From Trichostrongylus colubriformis (taxonomy: Eukaryota > Nematoda > Chromadorea > Rhabditida > Trichostrongylidae), in NCBI GenBank assembly GCA_963978905.1, contig OZ022258.1:55102591-55166590 (forward strand): 64,000 nt of DNA, in the 5' to 3' direction. The translations under genes were made by a program, and so were the position numbers. Positions 27,323 through 37,828 of the stretch are shown here, piece by piece. Numbering within the stretch: the stretch's first letter is position 1; the number at the start of each line of letters is the position of its first letter. The notes under the pieces were generated by a model. That model was not told where the DNA came from, ran no database searches, and saw only the letters and a program-made list of their open reading frames with translations.

Positions 27323-29429
27323 GAAAATCAACCAATTATGCGTTCCATGCTTAGCTTCGACTTCTTCTACAAATTCCATTAACTAGTTGATGGCGTATTG
27401 ACGTCCTACTTTTTCTAAACCTTTTTGCGAATACACTCTCATCAAAATGAAATACTTTCTTTCAAATTCCTTGTTCAGCATTGCTTTGTGAACCCTTCGT
27501 AAAGACTTCTTCTGCTCCTTCGATTCAGATTGAATTTTAAAGATTATGTGATGGGGGTCCAATTGACATTATATCACAATAATTTTTATCAGATATACAT
27601 ATATTCAAGGAATCCGGTCAGTAATGTTTCATTGTCATTTATAACCTCTACTTGACGTTTCACCACTCTTTCAACCGATTAATGAAGAAAATTTTATTGC
27701 CTTGATTTGAAGAATATGTCAGAAATCACCGAGTTATTGCGAAAAAGCCAAATTTGGAAAAAGAGCGAGGCTTTTTTTTCAAGCAAAGATTCTAATCAAT
27801 GATTATAAAATTGGATTTCATAGAAGGGGTCATGTCTAAGTGTGAGAGACATGACTGATCGGTTTTTCCTTAGTGAAAGCTAGTGTTGTATTTAAATGTC
27901 GGTTCGATCAATTTTTTTTCAACTAAAGCAACCACTTTGCCACTCTGAAGATATGATCCACTCCTATGGATAGAAAAACTAAACATACGTTTATGTAGAG
28001 GAGAAGAATCTCTTTGATGTATAAAATGCTGCATGAGCTCGTAAGTTCAAGATAAAATTCGATGAAAAAAAAGCGACTACTTATGGTGACCCAATGGCTG
28101 CAAGATTACTCTATTAGCAGAGCTTCATGCGTGAACCCCGTTATGAAAATTGGATTTGATCCATATTAGATGATACTGATGATATTGAAACGCTTAAACG
28201 GCTTTTGATAAATACATATTGAAATGACCTTCTAATTGCTTCTCATTATATTTGGATGCGTTTTCAGCGCTAAATCATCGCACTGCTGAATTCCAAAGCT
28301 CAAAACTTGGAGTTGCTAGGGTTAAAGGCCAGCGCTTCTGAGATATGTTCGTGATAGCTGCGTTCCTCGAGAAATCATTGAACATTCATGGTTTACAGTC
28401 GAGATCAGGTAAATGGGCTCTGGGATAATACCCATGAAGAGCTTTTTGTTGAAAATGTCTTCTAAGAAATAATAGCAAAAAAGGGGTGAGGCACTATTGC
28501 TATCCATTGCTACTCCATCCTGTTATCATTTATGATCATTAGCTCCGAAAAGACATCTCTATTTCCATTTTTAACTATCCTTGACTACCCTTTCAAAATT
28601 TCACGTACATAAGTCTCACATATTTCCGGTCACGTTTTGTTATTCCGTGAGTCTGAACAGCTTTGTTGACTTTCCACTTTCAATGCACACAAATGCTGCT
28701 TTTCACGATGTTCGTTTGACACTATAATTCAATCGCTGACGTTCCTTGATCAGCAGTCACCACAGAATCTTGTAAGGTCTCGATGCATCTGATTTTACAT
28801 GCAACACGCCGCCATCTGATCTTTGCTCTCTCCTGGAAATGAGAAGTTTCAATCTCATACACCGAGTGTTGTACCATTTCTTACGTTGTTATGCTCAACG
28901 GCACACCACGCAATAATCAGATGAGTGGCTTACATTCATGTGGCGAGTAGGTCCTTTGATAACTACTCGAATTGCACCTTTGTTGCGGATTCCCGCTGCA
29001 CCCTTACGGTGTTGTGCCTCCTTGAGCACAACCGAGCCACGCTCATCAAACCAAATCACACTCGGCCGTAGACGAACAAATTCTAAATGTGTAAGCTGCC
29101 TTCATCATCGAAATAGCTGTTTCATTTGATTATCTGCCCTTATCGCTAGTTTCCTTGAGCTCCACAATGGAAATTTGTCTGCCTGAGGCTAGGTGTGATT
29201 CGGTTGGGTGGGCGTGGCTTGGTTGTGTTCGAGTAGGCACCACAAAGTGAAATGCATCGTGCGGCCGCAACAAAGGTGGGCTTGAGCACCTATCCGAGGA
29301 CCTGCATGCCCCAAGAAAGTAAGCCACTGATCTGATTATCACGTGGTGTCCCTTTAAACTTGAGGGTATATGCATCCCATGATAACCAAGACGTGTTTAC
29401 TTTTTTTTTGTCAGTCATAATGGAGCCTG
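27323..29429. other. Non-coding region, no supported gene
   Basis: Low-complexity AT-rich sequence with ORFs of at most 81 codons. No motif, RNA gene or terminal repeat was recognised. Confidence 0.5.
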
Positions 29430-29500
29430 TATTCAGGCCGGCGAAGTGATTAGTTTAGTCGACAAAAACTGACCAAACCAGCAATTAGTTAAGCGCTTAA
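29430..29500 (+). repeat. Dispersed repeat fragment (GTCGACAAAAACTGACC family), second copy
   Basis: This is the partner of the fragment at 27261-27322. Similarity fades on both sides, so the full element length is unknown. Confidence 0.5.
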
Positions 29501-29754
29501 TAAAAAAACGCTGCCGGATGTGTTAAAAATTACCCGAATGAAGGAAGACTGAGCAATAAATCTCCAAAAATCTTACGAATAAACTTTCCCGACCAAGTTG
29601 CGTGGGGGCATCGCTCGGTGGCAACACACACAGTGCGACCACATCTTTATTTAAGCTTTGCATTTACAAGTACTCTGACCCATACTGCTTTAGCGCCTCA
29701 ATGCCTCAGCCTCGTCTGCTATGATGCTGCATCCATCATATGCAGTAGCAAGTC

Positions 29755-30000
29755 ACGCTATCTGTTCAGCATGGCTCCCAAAATACTCAAATAATTCATC
29801 AATGCGTTTTGAAACTACTGTAGGCGAATTTGAATTTTCGATCACAACTTTTTAAGGTGTTTTTTACGGTTGTAGGCGATGCTATCTGCTCAGATATGGC
29901 TCCTAAGATACTCAAATTGTGTTTTAATTACTTCTGCTAGCGAATCTAAACTTCGATATCCAGCACAACTTCCTACAGTACGAATTACGGTTCATGAGAT
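29755..30000 (+). repeat. Diverged tandem duplication, two units of about 123 bp
   Basis: The unit starting CGCTATCTGTTCAGCATGGC at about 29756 is followed at about 29880 by TGCTATCTGCTCAGATATGGC. Shared landmarks are GGCTCC(C/T)AA(A/G)ATACTCAAAT, GCGAAT(T/C)T and TTACGGTT. The units are well diverged, so the event is old. Confidence 0.6.
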
Positions 30001-31267
30001 AACGCATCTTAATTGATGGAACAGCTACAAAAAACATGAATCTTTCGGCCCGCACAGGCTTCGAAAGAGCCTTTGCTTACAAAGTCTCATTATACGTAGA
30101 AGCACTGCTAATCATACATCCTTGAAATTAGAAATTTTTTTGCAAAACCCTACTTTGAAGTCAGTGTCCAACTCGCTAAAATATTTAGGATCACCTTTCC
30201 AGGGTATTTACAAGAATTACCTAGAAATGAGCTTAGATTTCCAGTGAATTCTGTTTTTCTTCAAACTTTTAGCTCACTGACTTATTCGAGAAAGTAGGAG
30301 TAGACGAATCAGCTTGACCATTTACTAGTGTTCCGGGCTGTTCTGTGCAATGCTAGTCGGTGTTGCCATTTAAAATGAATTATTTTCACAATTTTCTAAA
30401 TCTTCTGTCTCGGAATCTACTGAAGCTTTAAGGTTCCGCCCCTGAAACTCTTGTGCTTGCATTTATGTTCAGTCATTCACTTATTGATGAAACGCATGTC
30501 TGACGACACTCTTTGTTTTCTTAGTGGCTGAAGCAGCTGCTTCGCACTAGATGAAATCAGTTTAATCTATTTCTGACCAAGTAGTTTATTTTTAGCAGTT
30601 TAAATTGTTTCCTGTTTGAAGGCAATCAACCATTTACCGAGGCTTTGTACTACGATTTCGATTGCGTTGATTTGATTCGCGAAAGAAGGGACCCACAAGA
30701 AACTTTTCCAACAAGGGCATGCTAGTGTCAAGTGCTACCATTTTCGAACGAATTGTTAGCAATCGGTTATTAAGGTCAGCAGTCCTGATGTAAATTCTGA
30801 ATCAGTGGACCATTTGAAAGGGGTTGGTCCCTCAGCAGAATTATAATGTGAAAGGGTAACAAGTCTGTATATTTCCCAAGTTAGGATTGGTGAGCCTTTC
30901 CCTGAGCTGCTCTCCTCTCAAACAATCCTCAATAAGGCCGCGTTCATACTTTACGACGGCGATACGTGGGCTGCGTTCATAGTTAGCGAGGCAGAGTGGG
31001 ACGTGGGGGAGAGGGAGGGGGAGAGGAGACGCAGGGAATGAGACAGGGTAACAGGGTGGCACAGGCAAAGACGCAGTGACGCGCAGCCCGTCCTGCCGCG
31101 GTCACCGCAAAGTATGAAGCTGTCTATCACCGACGGTCAATTGCTTGCATTTTTTGAGTTTCATTTGTCAGCTGGGTATTAGGGTAATCACAAATAGAGT
31201 TTTCATTGCGAGGATGACTTTATGCTGATGAGCGAATGAAAGATAAGATCTGATTAGAGCAGAATCT
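30001..31267. other. Non-coding region, no supported gene
   Basis: Nothing gene-like. A GC-rich block at about 30940-31120 is bordered by TTCATACTTTACG and CGCAAAGTATGAA, which are imperfect inverted copies and could be the ends of a small degraded element. Confidence 0.4.
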
Positions 31268-31689
31268 GTGCTAAGACGATTCCCTCAATCGTGGCTGGAA
31301 TTTCGGCCGAATTTGTGCAACCTTTACTTCATGGACCACTACATAGACATCAGCCAGGTATGTCGCCGTCTCTCTCTATCTTCCTGCCGTTTAGAATCTT
31401 TAGGAACGTTGCGCAGGTCGACTAGATCGCAATCCTTCATGTTCTGTTTTCTTTTCAGATGAGTTACATTGAAATACGGATTCTGTGGCTCAGTGGCCTG
31501 GATAGGCAGGCAGTTGCTTTGATGTTGTGTCAAAATTCCATGTACTATTTGTTTTTCCACTCTTTTAGCATCGTGATGTGCCATATGTGTAACGTGATAG
31601 CTGTTGGGATAGGGTTGTCCGTGAAAATTGAGTGGAATAATTCTGATGAATCTACTAATGAAGCTGATACTCGAAGTATGATAGCATAG
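31268..31689 (+). CDS. Candidate two-exon coding segment, function unknown
   Basis: Two open stretches join in frame across a 101-bp candidate intron. The first (about 31268-31357) ends in codons for HYIDISQ followed by a GTATGT donor at 31358. The second begins at 31459 after a TTTTCTTTTCAG acceptor, which fits the nematode consensus closely, and stays open to a stop at 31687-31689. The junction is phase 0. The second part includes RQAVALMLCQNSMYYLFF and a moderately hydrophobic stretch near SIVMCHMCNVIAVGIGL. No family is recognised and no start exon is seen upstream. A 178-codon ORF lies on the opposite strand over the same bases, so the coding strand is not certain. The support is the splice sites and the frame only. 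Confidence 0.28.
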
Positions 31690-31875
31690 TTTACTTTCAG
31701 TAGAGAAGAATGGGACGCTCCACCCACATACATTTAACGCGTGTTCCTCTGGGAGCCTTTGGATATTACCCCCTGGAGGTAGAACGCAAAAGCAAGCTTC
31801 GAAATCTTCTGCAAAAGGGCAGCGTTCAGCTGATGCTACGTATGGGTGCTGATTACCTGACGAGTTGACGATCAA

Positions 31876-33145
31876 TTCCTCGAGCGAGATTTAGCAACCT
31901 TCCTCTTCTTATGAATGCTTATAAGTTTATTTAGTTTGTTCACATGAACACGACTTTTTGGAGTACGTCCAAAAATGGGGCTTGGAACCGTCTATTTGAA
32001 GTTCTATCTTCTAAATCCTCCCCAAAAAGCTTTTCTGAGGATGAGCTACGTCTCAAACGATTTCCCAACCAGTTGGTTCCATCAAAGCGCCTGTGCTGCC
32101 GGAAATAGTGAAAAACGGCACAGAAAGCGCTACTTGGCCACGCAAAGCGTTTCTATTTTTCGAAACAGACGTTTGTCGGCTAATGACTGTTTCGGCCTGT
32201 CGGCCTGTTTCGACCTACGTTTTGGTTCTATTAAGAAAATAATAAGCTGAACTTCAATCATTCAAGAAGTACTACGCCTCTAATGAAAGCGATGATGTGC
32301 AATGGTTAGCATAAAAAATCTGAAGCCCATTTAACTTAAATTTCCGCTTTGCGGATCAGCTTGGAGGTATCTGCAGCAAGTAAGGCATCCTTACTCAAGA
32401 GACGTTAGACAGGTAAGAAGGGGAATCATTCTCAGCCGCTTAATTCCCACCTCTTCCGATGTGGTTACTCGACATTCGGAAGTTTCTGTTGAAGTGACTA
32501 TGAAATCAAGTAGCTACAATTATTTTGAATTCTATTTAGGCCCGAGCTCATGTCAAAATACACGCTTGCGTGGCTTTTCATTCAAAATCAAACCAATCAA
32601 AAATCAGATGTTGGCAGATTCTTGAGAAGGTGAAGCCTAGCATACCTGCCAGTGAGAAAATGAAATTTCTAAAATCTTGTCCATTTTGCCCGAGTAGATC
32701 CATCGAGATTCAACTAAATGAAATCTTCACGGAATAAAAACGGTCTGGAATTTTGTTTTCGATTAATTTTTACTTAAGTGCATGGAAAGCATAGCTATGT
32801 GGTCCATCACTGTAATTGAAGTAACAAGCATTACTTAAAGAGAATGGATTGAAAATTGAATGGTATTCATTTGCTAGTGCCCGGTATAAAAACGACAGCT
32901 TCGTCCATCTAAGGGTTCAAAAATCCCGAAGCTTGCTGTTTTTATTCATCCATTTATTTCTATAATCTTTTGTTTATTCACTGTTCTCAAAACATCAGGA
33001 GCGATAACATGTGGGCCCTTTGAAAGCAGTTATGGTGCTGTGATGGTGGATTGAATTACTCAAAGGCACATTCTGCGGTATCCACATAAGGCAACTTACC
33101 TTCTTGAGGAAATACTGTACTGATTATGGGTGGCTATCCAGGTTA
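31876..33145. other. Non-coding region, no supported gene
   Basis: A 91-codon plus ORF at 31975-32250 has no recognisable domain. No repeat or RNA gene was seen. Confidence 0.45.
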
Positions 33146-33331
33146 CACCTTTTTCGCCCCGCCACGGTGCGCCATCACCGCCGTTTACCTGGTCGAATGC
33201 ACTTCGATGCCACCCACTCGAGCTCCCCCACTCGAGCTCCCTTGATGATCAATTGAGCAGAATGGGTGGTGGGAGCGGGCTCGAGCAGCGGAGTGGCCGT
33301 TATAGGGCACCGTGACGGCGCGAAAAAGGTG
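33146..33331. mobile_element. Short inverted-repeat MITE, about 190 bp
   Basis: Imperfect terminal inverted repeats are CACCTTTTTCGCCCCGCCAC on the left, and the complement of GACGGCGCGAAAAAGGTG on the right. The interior is GC-rich, with CACTCGAGCTCC twice in tandem. There is no coding capacity. Exact ends and target duplication are uncertain. Confidence 0.5.
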
Positions 33332-33596
33332 CAGTCTGCATAGTTAACCAAGGATATACACCACCGAAGAGGTAAGACACCTGTCTGGTAATCGGAGAAT
33401 GTACTTTAAACTCTCATTGACCCTTTCCGCTGACTTTATTTCTGCGGAAACTTGAAAATGGATGGGACCTAATATTTCAAAAGTATGAGCTGTTTTCGAT
33501 GCCGTCATCTTTGCTGTATACAGATGCGAATAAAATAGACATGCAGTCGTCTACTCAGTAAGAAAATGTGTACCAATTGAAGGAGTGAAAGAAATT

Positions 33597-33681
33597 TTTC
33601 TATATTTTCCTAGACGAACGAAGCACCGCCTCGTCCAATTAGGCAAGGTAGTGCTTCGCTCAAGTATAAGAAAATATAGAA
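33597..33681. repeat. Imperfect hairpin, about 85 bp
   Basis: TTTCTATATTTTC on the left pairs with GAAAATATAGAAA on the right, and CGAAGCAC pairs with GTGCTTCG further in. It could be a very short MITE or a structured RNA. No flanking duplication was recognised. Confidence 0.55.
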
Positions 33682-34596
33682 ACTTCAGACATTTCGAAGA
33701 AAATGACCTAATGAATCTACTATTCCTTTAGTACTTTCAGAATATATCGTCATTTTTTGAAATCGCACCAAGGAAAAATTCCTTTAGGAAATGTTGCAAA
33801 CATCCAGGTGTCGCCCTTCGCTACGTATTTACGATAACGATCTCCTTCATTATTACCACTTTTATCAATGGTTGTAACTACCGACATTTATAGTTCGCGC
33901 TCGGTACCGTATTCTCTTATATAAAGTGCACCCTCACGGTGACTTTTGGCAAGAGATTCTACCTACTTTAAGGGAAAAGGTATGAGATCGATATGGGACG
34001 GAAGAGGTCGATACGGTGTTGCGTCGCACAAGTTCGAGCGAGTGAACCAGCCATCCTCTATGATAAGGAAGGAACTTCATTCCATCAGATCGTGGTTCCA
34101 AATGGCATTGGAACGGCGGGCCGAGCACGTAATTGCAGCATGACTAACGAGACTCCCAGGTCTTTCTACCAAGAAAAGGCTGCATTGACGATATTGCTGC
34201 CACTCAAAATTAACTCTTCGTTCCCTTCAAAGCTCTCCATCACCCGACCCTTGTACCACTCTGAAGCTTTATTCTCCGTTCTTATCCCTTGACGCTCCTT
34301 GAGAATTCTATTTCCCGCAGTGTTGTAACGGGTGAGTAGTGTTCTGGAGTACGTCTTTCCAAACTGGGCTTTACTAGTATTTATAATAAATATAATATTA
34401 ATCTTGTAGTTTAGTACTTTATACAGCTCTAGAAAATCAAGCCTTAGCAACATTGCAACGGAAGGATTCATTACGGCTATAATAGGCTAAATGAAATGAA
34501 CATAGGTTGAGAAAACCACTCCAGTGCTGCTGTCGATTTCACAATTCAGTAAGTATGGTAACGCTCGACCAGGTAACGCTTAGCTCAATTTTCGAT
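33682..34596. other. Non-coding region, no supported gene
   Basis: Overlapping ORFs of 64-101 codons on both strands, none with a recognisable motif. No RNA gene was found. Confidence 0.4.
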
Positions 34597-34742
34597 TTAA
34601 AATAGCTGCTGACTTTCGCCACAGCTCGCGATGCAAAGGTTGTTATAAGTGTGCTAAGTTATGGACAATCGTTTCGGTCTTGGACGAGACTCGAACCCGC
34701 ACTCTATACCTTCGTACTAATCCATCACACTACCGAGACCCC
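34597..34742 (-). mobile_element. tRNA-derived SINE (minus strand)
   Basis: The minus strand from 34742 reads like a tRNA. It has a D-arm region TCGGTAGTGTGATGG with a weak A box, and a B box GGTTCGAGTCT (complement of 34687-34697). A body follows down to about 34597, containing complements of GTTATGGAC and GTTATAAGTGTGC. The same order occurs at 58085-58200 with diverged sequence. It cannot fold as a normal tRNA, so a SINE head derived from a tRNA is the better reading. Confidence 0.6.
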
Positions 34743-35055
34743 TGTCACGTTAGCTCAGCTTCTGAGTACAGTGTGTCCCAAAAGTATAGGTCCACCCTAT
34801 TTTTCATCCATATCTCCAGAATGGACCAGCGATTCCTTTCCAAATTTTCATCTGTGGTACCTGATCACAGTAGCGATCAAACGCCTCAGTAAAATTGGAG
34901 ACATAAAATTGCAAAATTTTATTTGCTTTTTTTTTCAAAAATAAGGGTGTCCCAAAAGTATAGGTCCACTCAGTCTTTCCGCCTTGCTACCTTCGAGAGG
35001 TAAGTTGTGAGGTAAATGTGTTGACTCATCCTTCTGAGATTTACTCTACAGTGCC

Positions 35056-35323
35056 ATGCCACGTGGTACGCACTTATCCGAGTACGAAAAAGGACAAATT
35101 CTGGCCTACAAGGATGTGGAACTCAGCAATCGCAAAATTCTGAGAAGATGGGCCTATTCCACAACTTGATCGACAGCTTCTGTAGCACCAAGGACCTGTA
35201 CGGAACGAAAAAGAGAAGTGGAAGGCCGCAGAAGCTTTCTGAGAGGGAGAAGCGTCGGATCCTCGACGCTGCGTCCAATTCCAGAAAGGGTGTTTGTCGG
35301 CTGTGCTGGGAACTGGCACCTAA
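35056..35323 (+). pseudogene. Tc3-like transposase, N-terminal fragment in left arm
   Basis: The fragment starts MPRGTHLSEYEKGQILAYKD, as in Tc3-type transposases (bipartite paired-like helix-turn-helix DNA-binding region). A frameshift follows near 35140, where the arm at the other end reads LSNRKISGKMGLFHN intact. It ends at the arm boundary. It lacks all catalytic residues. Confidence 0.85.
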
Positions 35324-36063
35324 TGTATGTATGTACCGCTGTTTATGTGGTAGTAAATTACTTTCTAGAACGTCCTGATAAACCCTGGAGTCTATACGAT
35401 GCGTGATGAATAGTATCCTGCTTTTATCAAAGCGAGAGAAGGCGGCCCAAACCATAAAATTACCACCAGCAAATCCGCGCCTCGAGAAGTGGCGCGGCTC
35501 CTCCCTCAAATCCTTCCAGTGACTTGCCAAGCCATCGGGTTCATCCAATTTTGAATTTTCTCATCAGAAAAGATACCGGCAACGCTATTACTGATACGCC
35601 GTGAACTATACTACGTCAATAATGTAACCCTGCAGACTACCTCATCCCATTGATGCGTCCAGCTGACATTTTACTTGGTAAAATGGATTTGAGCCTCTTC
35701 GTGTGCCCTCGTGAGGTATGGCGTGGACGAGAGCCGTCTTCGCTCGAAGTGAGGAGACGGCTTGAGCAGACGGTGCACAGTGTTTTTCGATACAGTAGGT
35801 GTCAGTTCCCAGCACAGCCGACAAACACCCTTTCTGGAATTGGACGCAGCGCTGAGGATCCGACGCTTCTGCCTCTCAGAAAGCTTCTGCGGTCTTCCTT
35901 TTGTCTTTTTCGTTCCGTACAGGTCCTTGGTGCTACAGAAGCTGTCGATCAAGTTGTGAAATAGGCCCATCTTCCCAGAAATTTTGCGATTGCTGAGTCT
36001 CACATCCTTGTAGGCCAGAATTTGTCCTTTTTCGTACTCGGATAAGTGCGTACCGCGTGGCAT
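35324..36063 (-). pseudogene. Tc3-like transposase, N-terminal and partial catalytic region
   Basis: The minus strand is open from 36063 to 35671 and codes about 130 residues. They start MPRGTHLSEYEKGQILAYKD and include TKGRPQKLSERQKRRI and NSRKGVCRLCWEL, the two helix-turn-helix modules of a Tc3-type transposase. After a stop, the catalytic region resumes with IFSDEK (first catalytic Asp) near 35570. A one-base frameshift follows, then LDEPDG, REEPRHFSRRGFAGGNFMVW and SRVYQDVLESNLLP. The sequence breaks at about 35324. The second Asp and the final Glu/Asp are absent, so it cannot encode an active enzyme. Typical Tc3-type transposases are about 330 residues. Confidence 0.88.
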
Positions 36064-36423
36064 GGCACTGTAGAGTAAATCTCAGAAGGATGCGTCAACA
36101 CATTTACTTCACAACTTACCTCTCGAAGGTAGCAAGGCGGAAAGACTGAGTGGACCTATACTTTTGGGACACCCCTATTTTTGAATAAAAAAGCAAATAA
36201 AATTTTGCGATTCTATGTCTCCAATTTTACTGAGGCGTTTGATTGCTACAGTGATCAGGTACCACAGATAAAAATTTGGAAAGGAATCGCTGGTCCATTC
36301 TGGAGATATGGATGAAAAATAGGGTGGACCTATACTTTTGGGACACACTGTATAAAATAAAAATCATTATCCAATTAAGCTTTCATCTTCACGGTTCGAT
36401 GCAGATATCGGCCAACCGGTTCA

Positions 36424-36765
36424 TTACGTTATACGTGTGAGTGGTGATAAACTATCGCTACTATATATTGGGTAGTCCAAAAAGTTTTTTCGTATTTTCA
36501 AATACCGCTTTTTCCCTCTGAGCTGCTTTCCAGCAATCTCTTCTGTACATACACATGTAGTACAAGTCCACACGCATCTATAGTTATTATTGTCTTCCAT
36601 CTCCCGGATAACCCTTTTCGGCAAAATAAACATATCAACGGTCAACCTCATTTTCAATACAAAAATTATAAAAAAAATGTTTCTTTGAATGGCGTTAGAC
36701 AGAGAAAGGAAAAGGTGATAATCCGATGGAGCAAGATGAGGGCTATAAGGTGGATGGGGCAACAA
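36424..36765 (-). pseudogene. Mariner transposase C-terminal fragment
   Basis: The minus strand reads LPHPPYSPHLAPSDYHLFLS, the C-terminal catalytic signature of mariner transposases. It includes the third catalytic Asp (SD before YHLF), although the first Asp of SPDLAP has become His. It continues to REMEDNNNYRCVWT and then reads through the terminal repeat. The mirrored copy in the right arm (about 36860-37045, plus strand) has further stops. No N-terminal region is present. Confidence 0.8.
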
Positions 36766-37125
36766 TTTTTATCCAAGCTAGAGAATTTTTTGGCGAGTCA
36801 TTTTTTCACTAGTGGTAAAATATTTTTTGAATTTTTTTTTAAAAATTCTCGAGCTTGGATAAAAATTGCTGCCTTATGGTCCTGATCTTGCTCCATCGGA
36901 TTATCACCTTTTCCTTTCCCTGTCTAACGCCATTCGGATAAAAAAATTGGAATTGAAAATGAGGTGACTTTTGATATTTTTATTTTGCCGAAAAGGGTTA
37001 TCCGGGAGATGGAAGACAACAATACCTATAGATGCGTGTGGACTTGTACTATTAGGTCTGTGCAGAATAAATGGCCAAAACACAGCTGGCCATAACTTCG
37101 CTCCGACACAAGTTTACTTGTTGAA

Positions 37126-37356
37126 TTAAAAACCATTTGAATCTACAGAATTTCGCCTACGTTCTGTTAAAGAAAATATGTCATCGTGATCAAATTCTGG
37201 ATTGCTAGAATCACTGAAGTCAGGAATGGCATTTTTACAGTGCATAATTTTTCTGCCCCAGGTTTGCTCGAGAACCCGGAGAAAGTAGTAATCCATCAGG
37301 GATAGGTCTGGGGAATAAGCGGGGTGAGGAAGAGGCTCGATGCCTAAGTGCATCAT
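37126..37356 (-). pseudogene. Mariner transposase C-terminal fragment (left half of nested element)
   Basis: The minus strand reads PLPHPAYSPDLSLMDYYFLR, then SNPEFDHDDIFSLTERR and VDSNGF. This is the C-terminal end of a mariner-type transposase, including the SPDL block. It has no N-terminal or central domain. Confidence 0.75.
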
Positions 37357-37395
37357 TTTTTACTGTGTGCGCAAAACAACCCAAAACCCCACAGT

Positions 37396-37659
37396 TCGCA
37401 AGTCACCCGGCAGAATCTGATCGAGACGCTCCCTGACCCCCCTTATTCCCCAGACCTATCTCTGACGATATACCACTTTTTCCCGGTTCTCGATGCAAAC
37501 CTGGGTCAGAAGGAGTTCGCCGAAGCGATGCATGTTGAAAATGCCATCGTTGACTTCATGAATTTTCGCAATCCAGAATTTGATCATGATGGCATATTTT
37601 CTTTACCAGATCGTTGGCAAGGTTGTGTAGAATCGAATGGTTTTTATTTGGACAAATAA
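37396..37659 (+). pseudogene. Mariner transposase C-terminal fragment (right half of nested element)
   Basis: The plus strand reads LIETLPDPPYSPDLSLTIYH, then NPEFDHDGIFSLPDRWQGCV and ESNGFYLDK up to the terminal repeat. It is the inverted, diverged counterpart of the fragment at 37126-37356. Clear differences between the halves (MDYYFLR versus TIYHFFP) show that the inversion is not recent, or that the two halves came from different copies. Confidence 0.75.
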
Positions 37660-37828
37660 AGTTGTGTCTGAGCGAAGTTATGACGTTTTGAAGAAAGTGT
37701 TCCGTTTTGGCCATTTATTCTGCACAGACCTAATACATATATATGTACAGAAGAAATTTTGTGGGAAGCAGTTTTGAGGGAAAAAGCGGTATTTAAAAAC
37801 ACAAAAAGACTTTTTAGACTACCTAATA

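Larger units (their letters stand above)
34769..36350. mobile_element. Tc3-like element rearranged into a long palindrome
   Basis: The element has CAGTGTGTCCCAAAAG ends in inverted orientation, flanked by TA (34767-34768 and 36351-36352). Each arm carries a second TIR-like copy about 178 bp inside (GGGTGTCCCAAAAGTATAGG near 34945 and its complement near 36172). This matches the terminal plus internal transposase-site plan known for Tc3. The arms are about 559 bp (34769-35327 and 35792-36350), longer than a TIR, and reach into the transposase gene. The 5' part of that gene is therefore present twice, in opposite directions. The middle holds only the first part of the catalytic domain. It is non-autonomous. 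Confidence 0.9.
37052..37733. mobile_element. Nested palindromic mariner, 682 bp
   Basis: The terminal repeats begin TTAGGTCTGTGCAGAATAAA on both sides and match exactly for more than 25 bp. They are bordered by TA (37050-37051 and 37734-37735), which interrupt the outer mariner arm. Both halves are inverted copies of a mariner 3' end, sharing complements of CATAACTTCGCTC and AAAAACCATT. It was inserted after the outer element had settled. Confidence 0.9.
36468..37826. mobile_element. Palindromic mariner derivative with a nested insertion
   Basis: The ends are TTGGGTAGTCCAAAAAG on the left and the complement of TTAGGTAGTCTAAAAAG on the right, bordered by TA (36466-36467 and 37827-37828). The two arms are inverted copies of a mariner 3' half: CACGCATCTATAG, CTTCCATCTCCCGGATAACC and GGATAATCCGATGGAGC all recur in complement. 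The centre is near 36820. The right arm is split by a second mariner (37052-37733). Without the insert the element would be about 680 bp. Confidence 0.85.

Noticed and set aside
31339..31875. 178-codon minus-strand ORF
   Set aside because: It is the longest simple ORF nearby but has no recognisable domain. The plus strand has better splice signals over the same bases.
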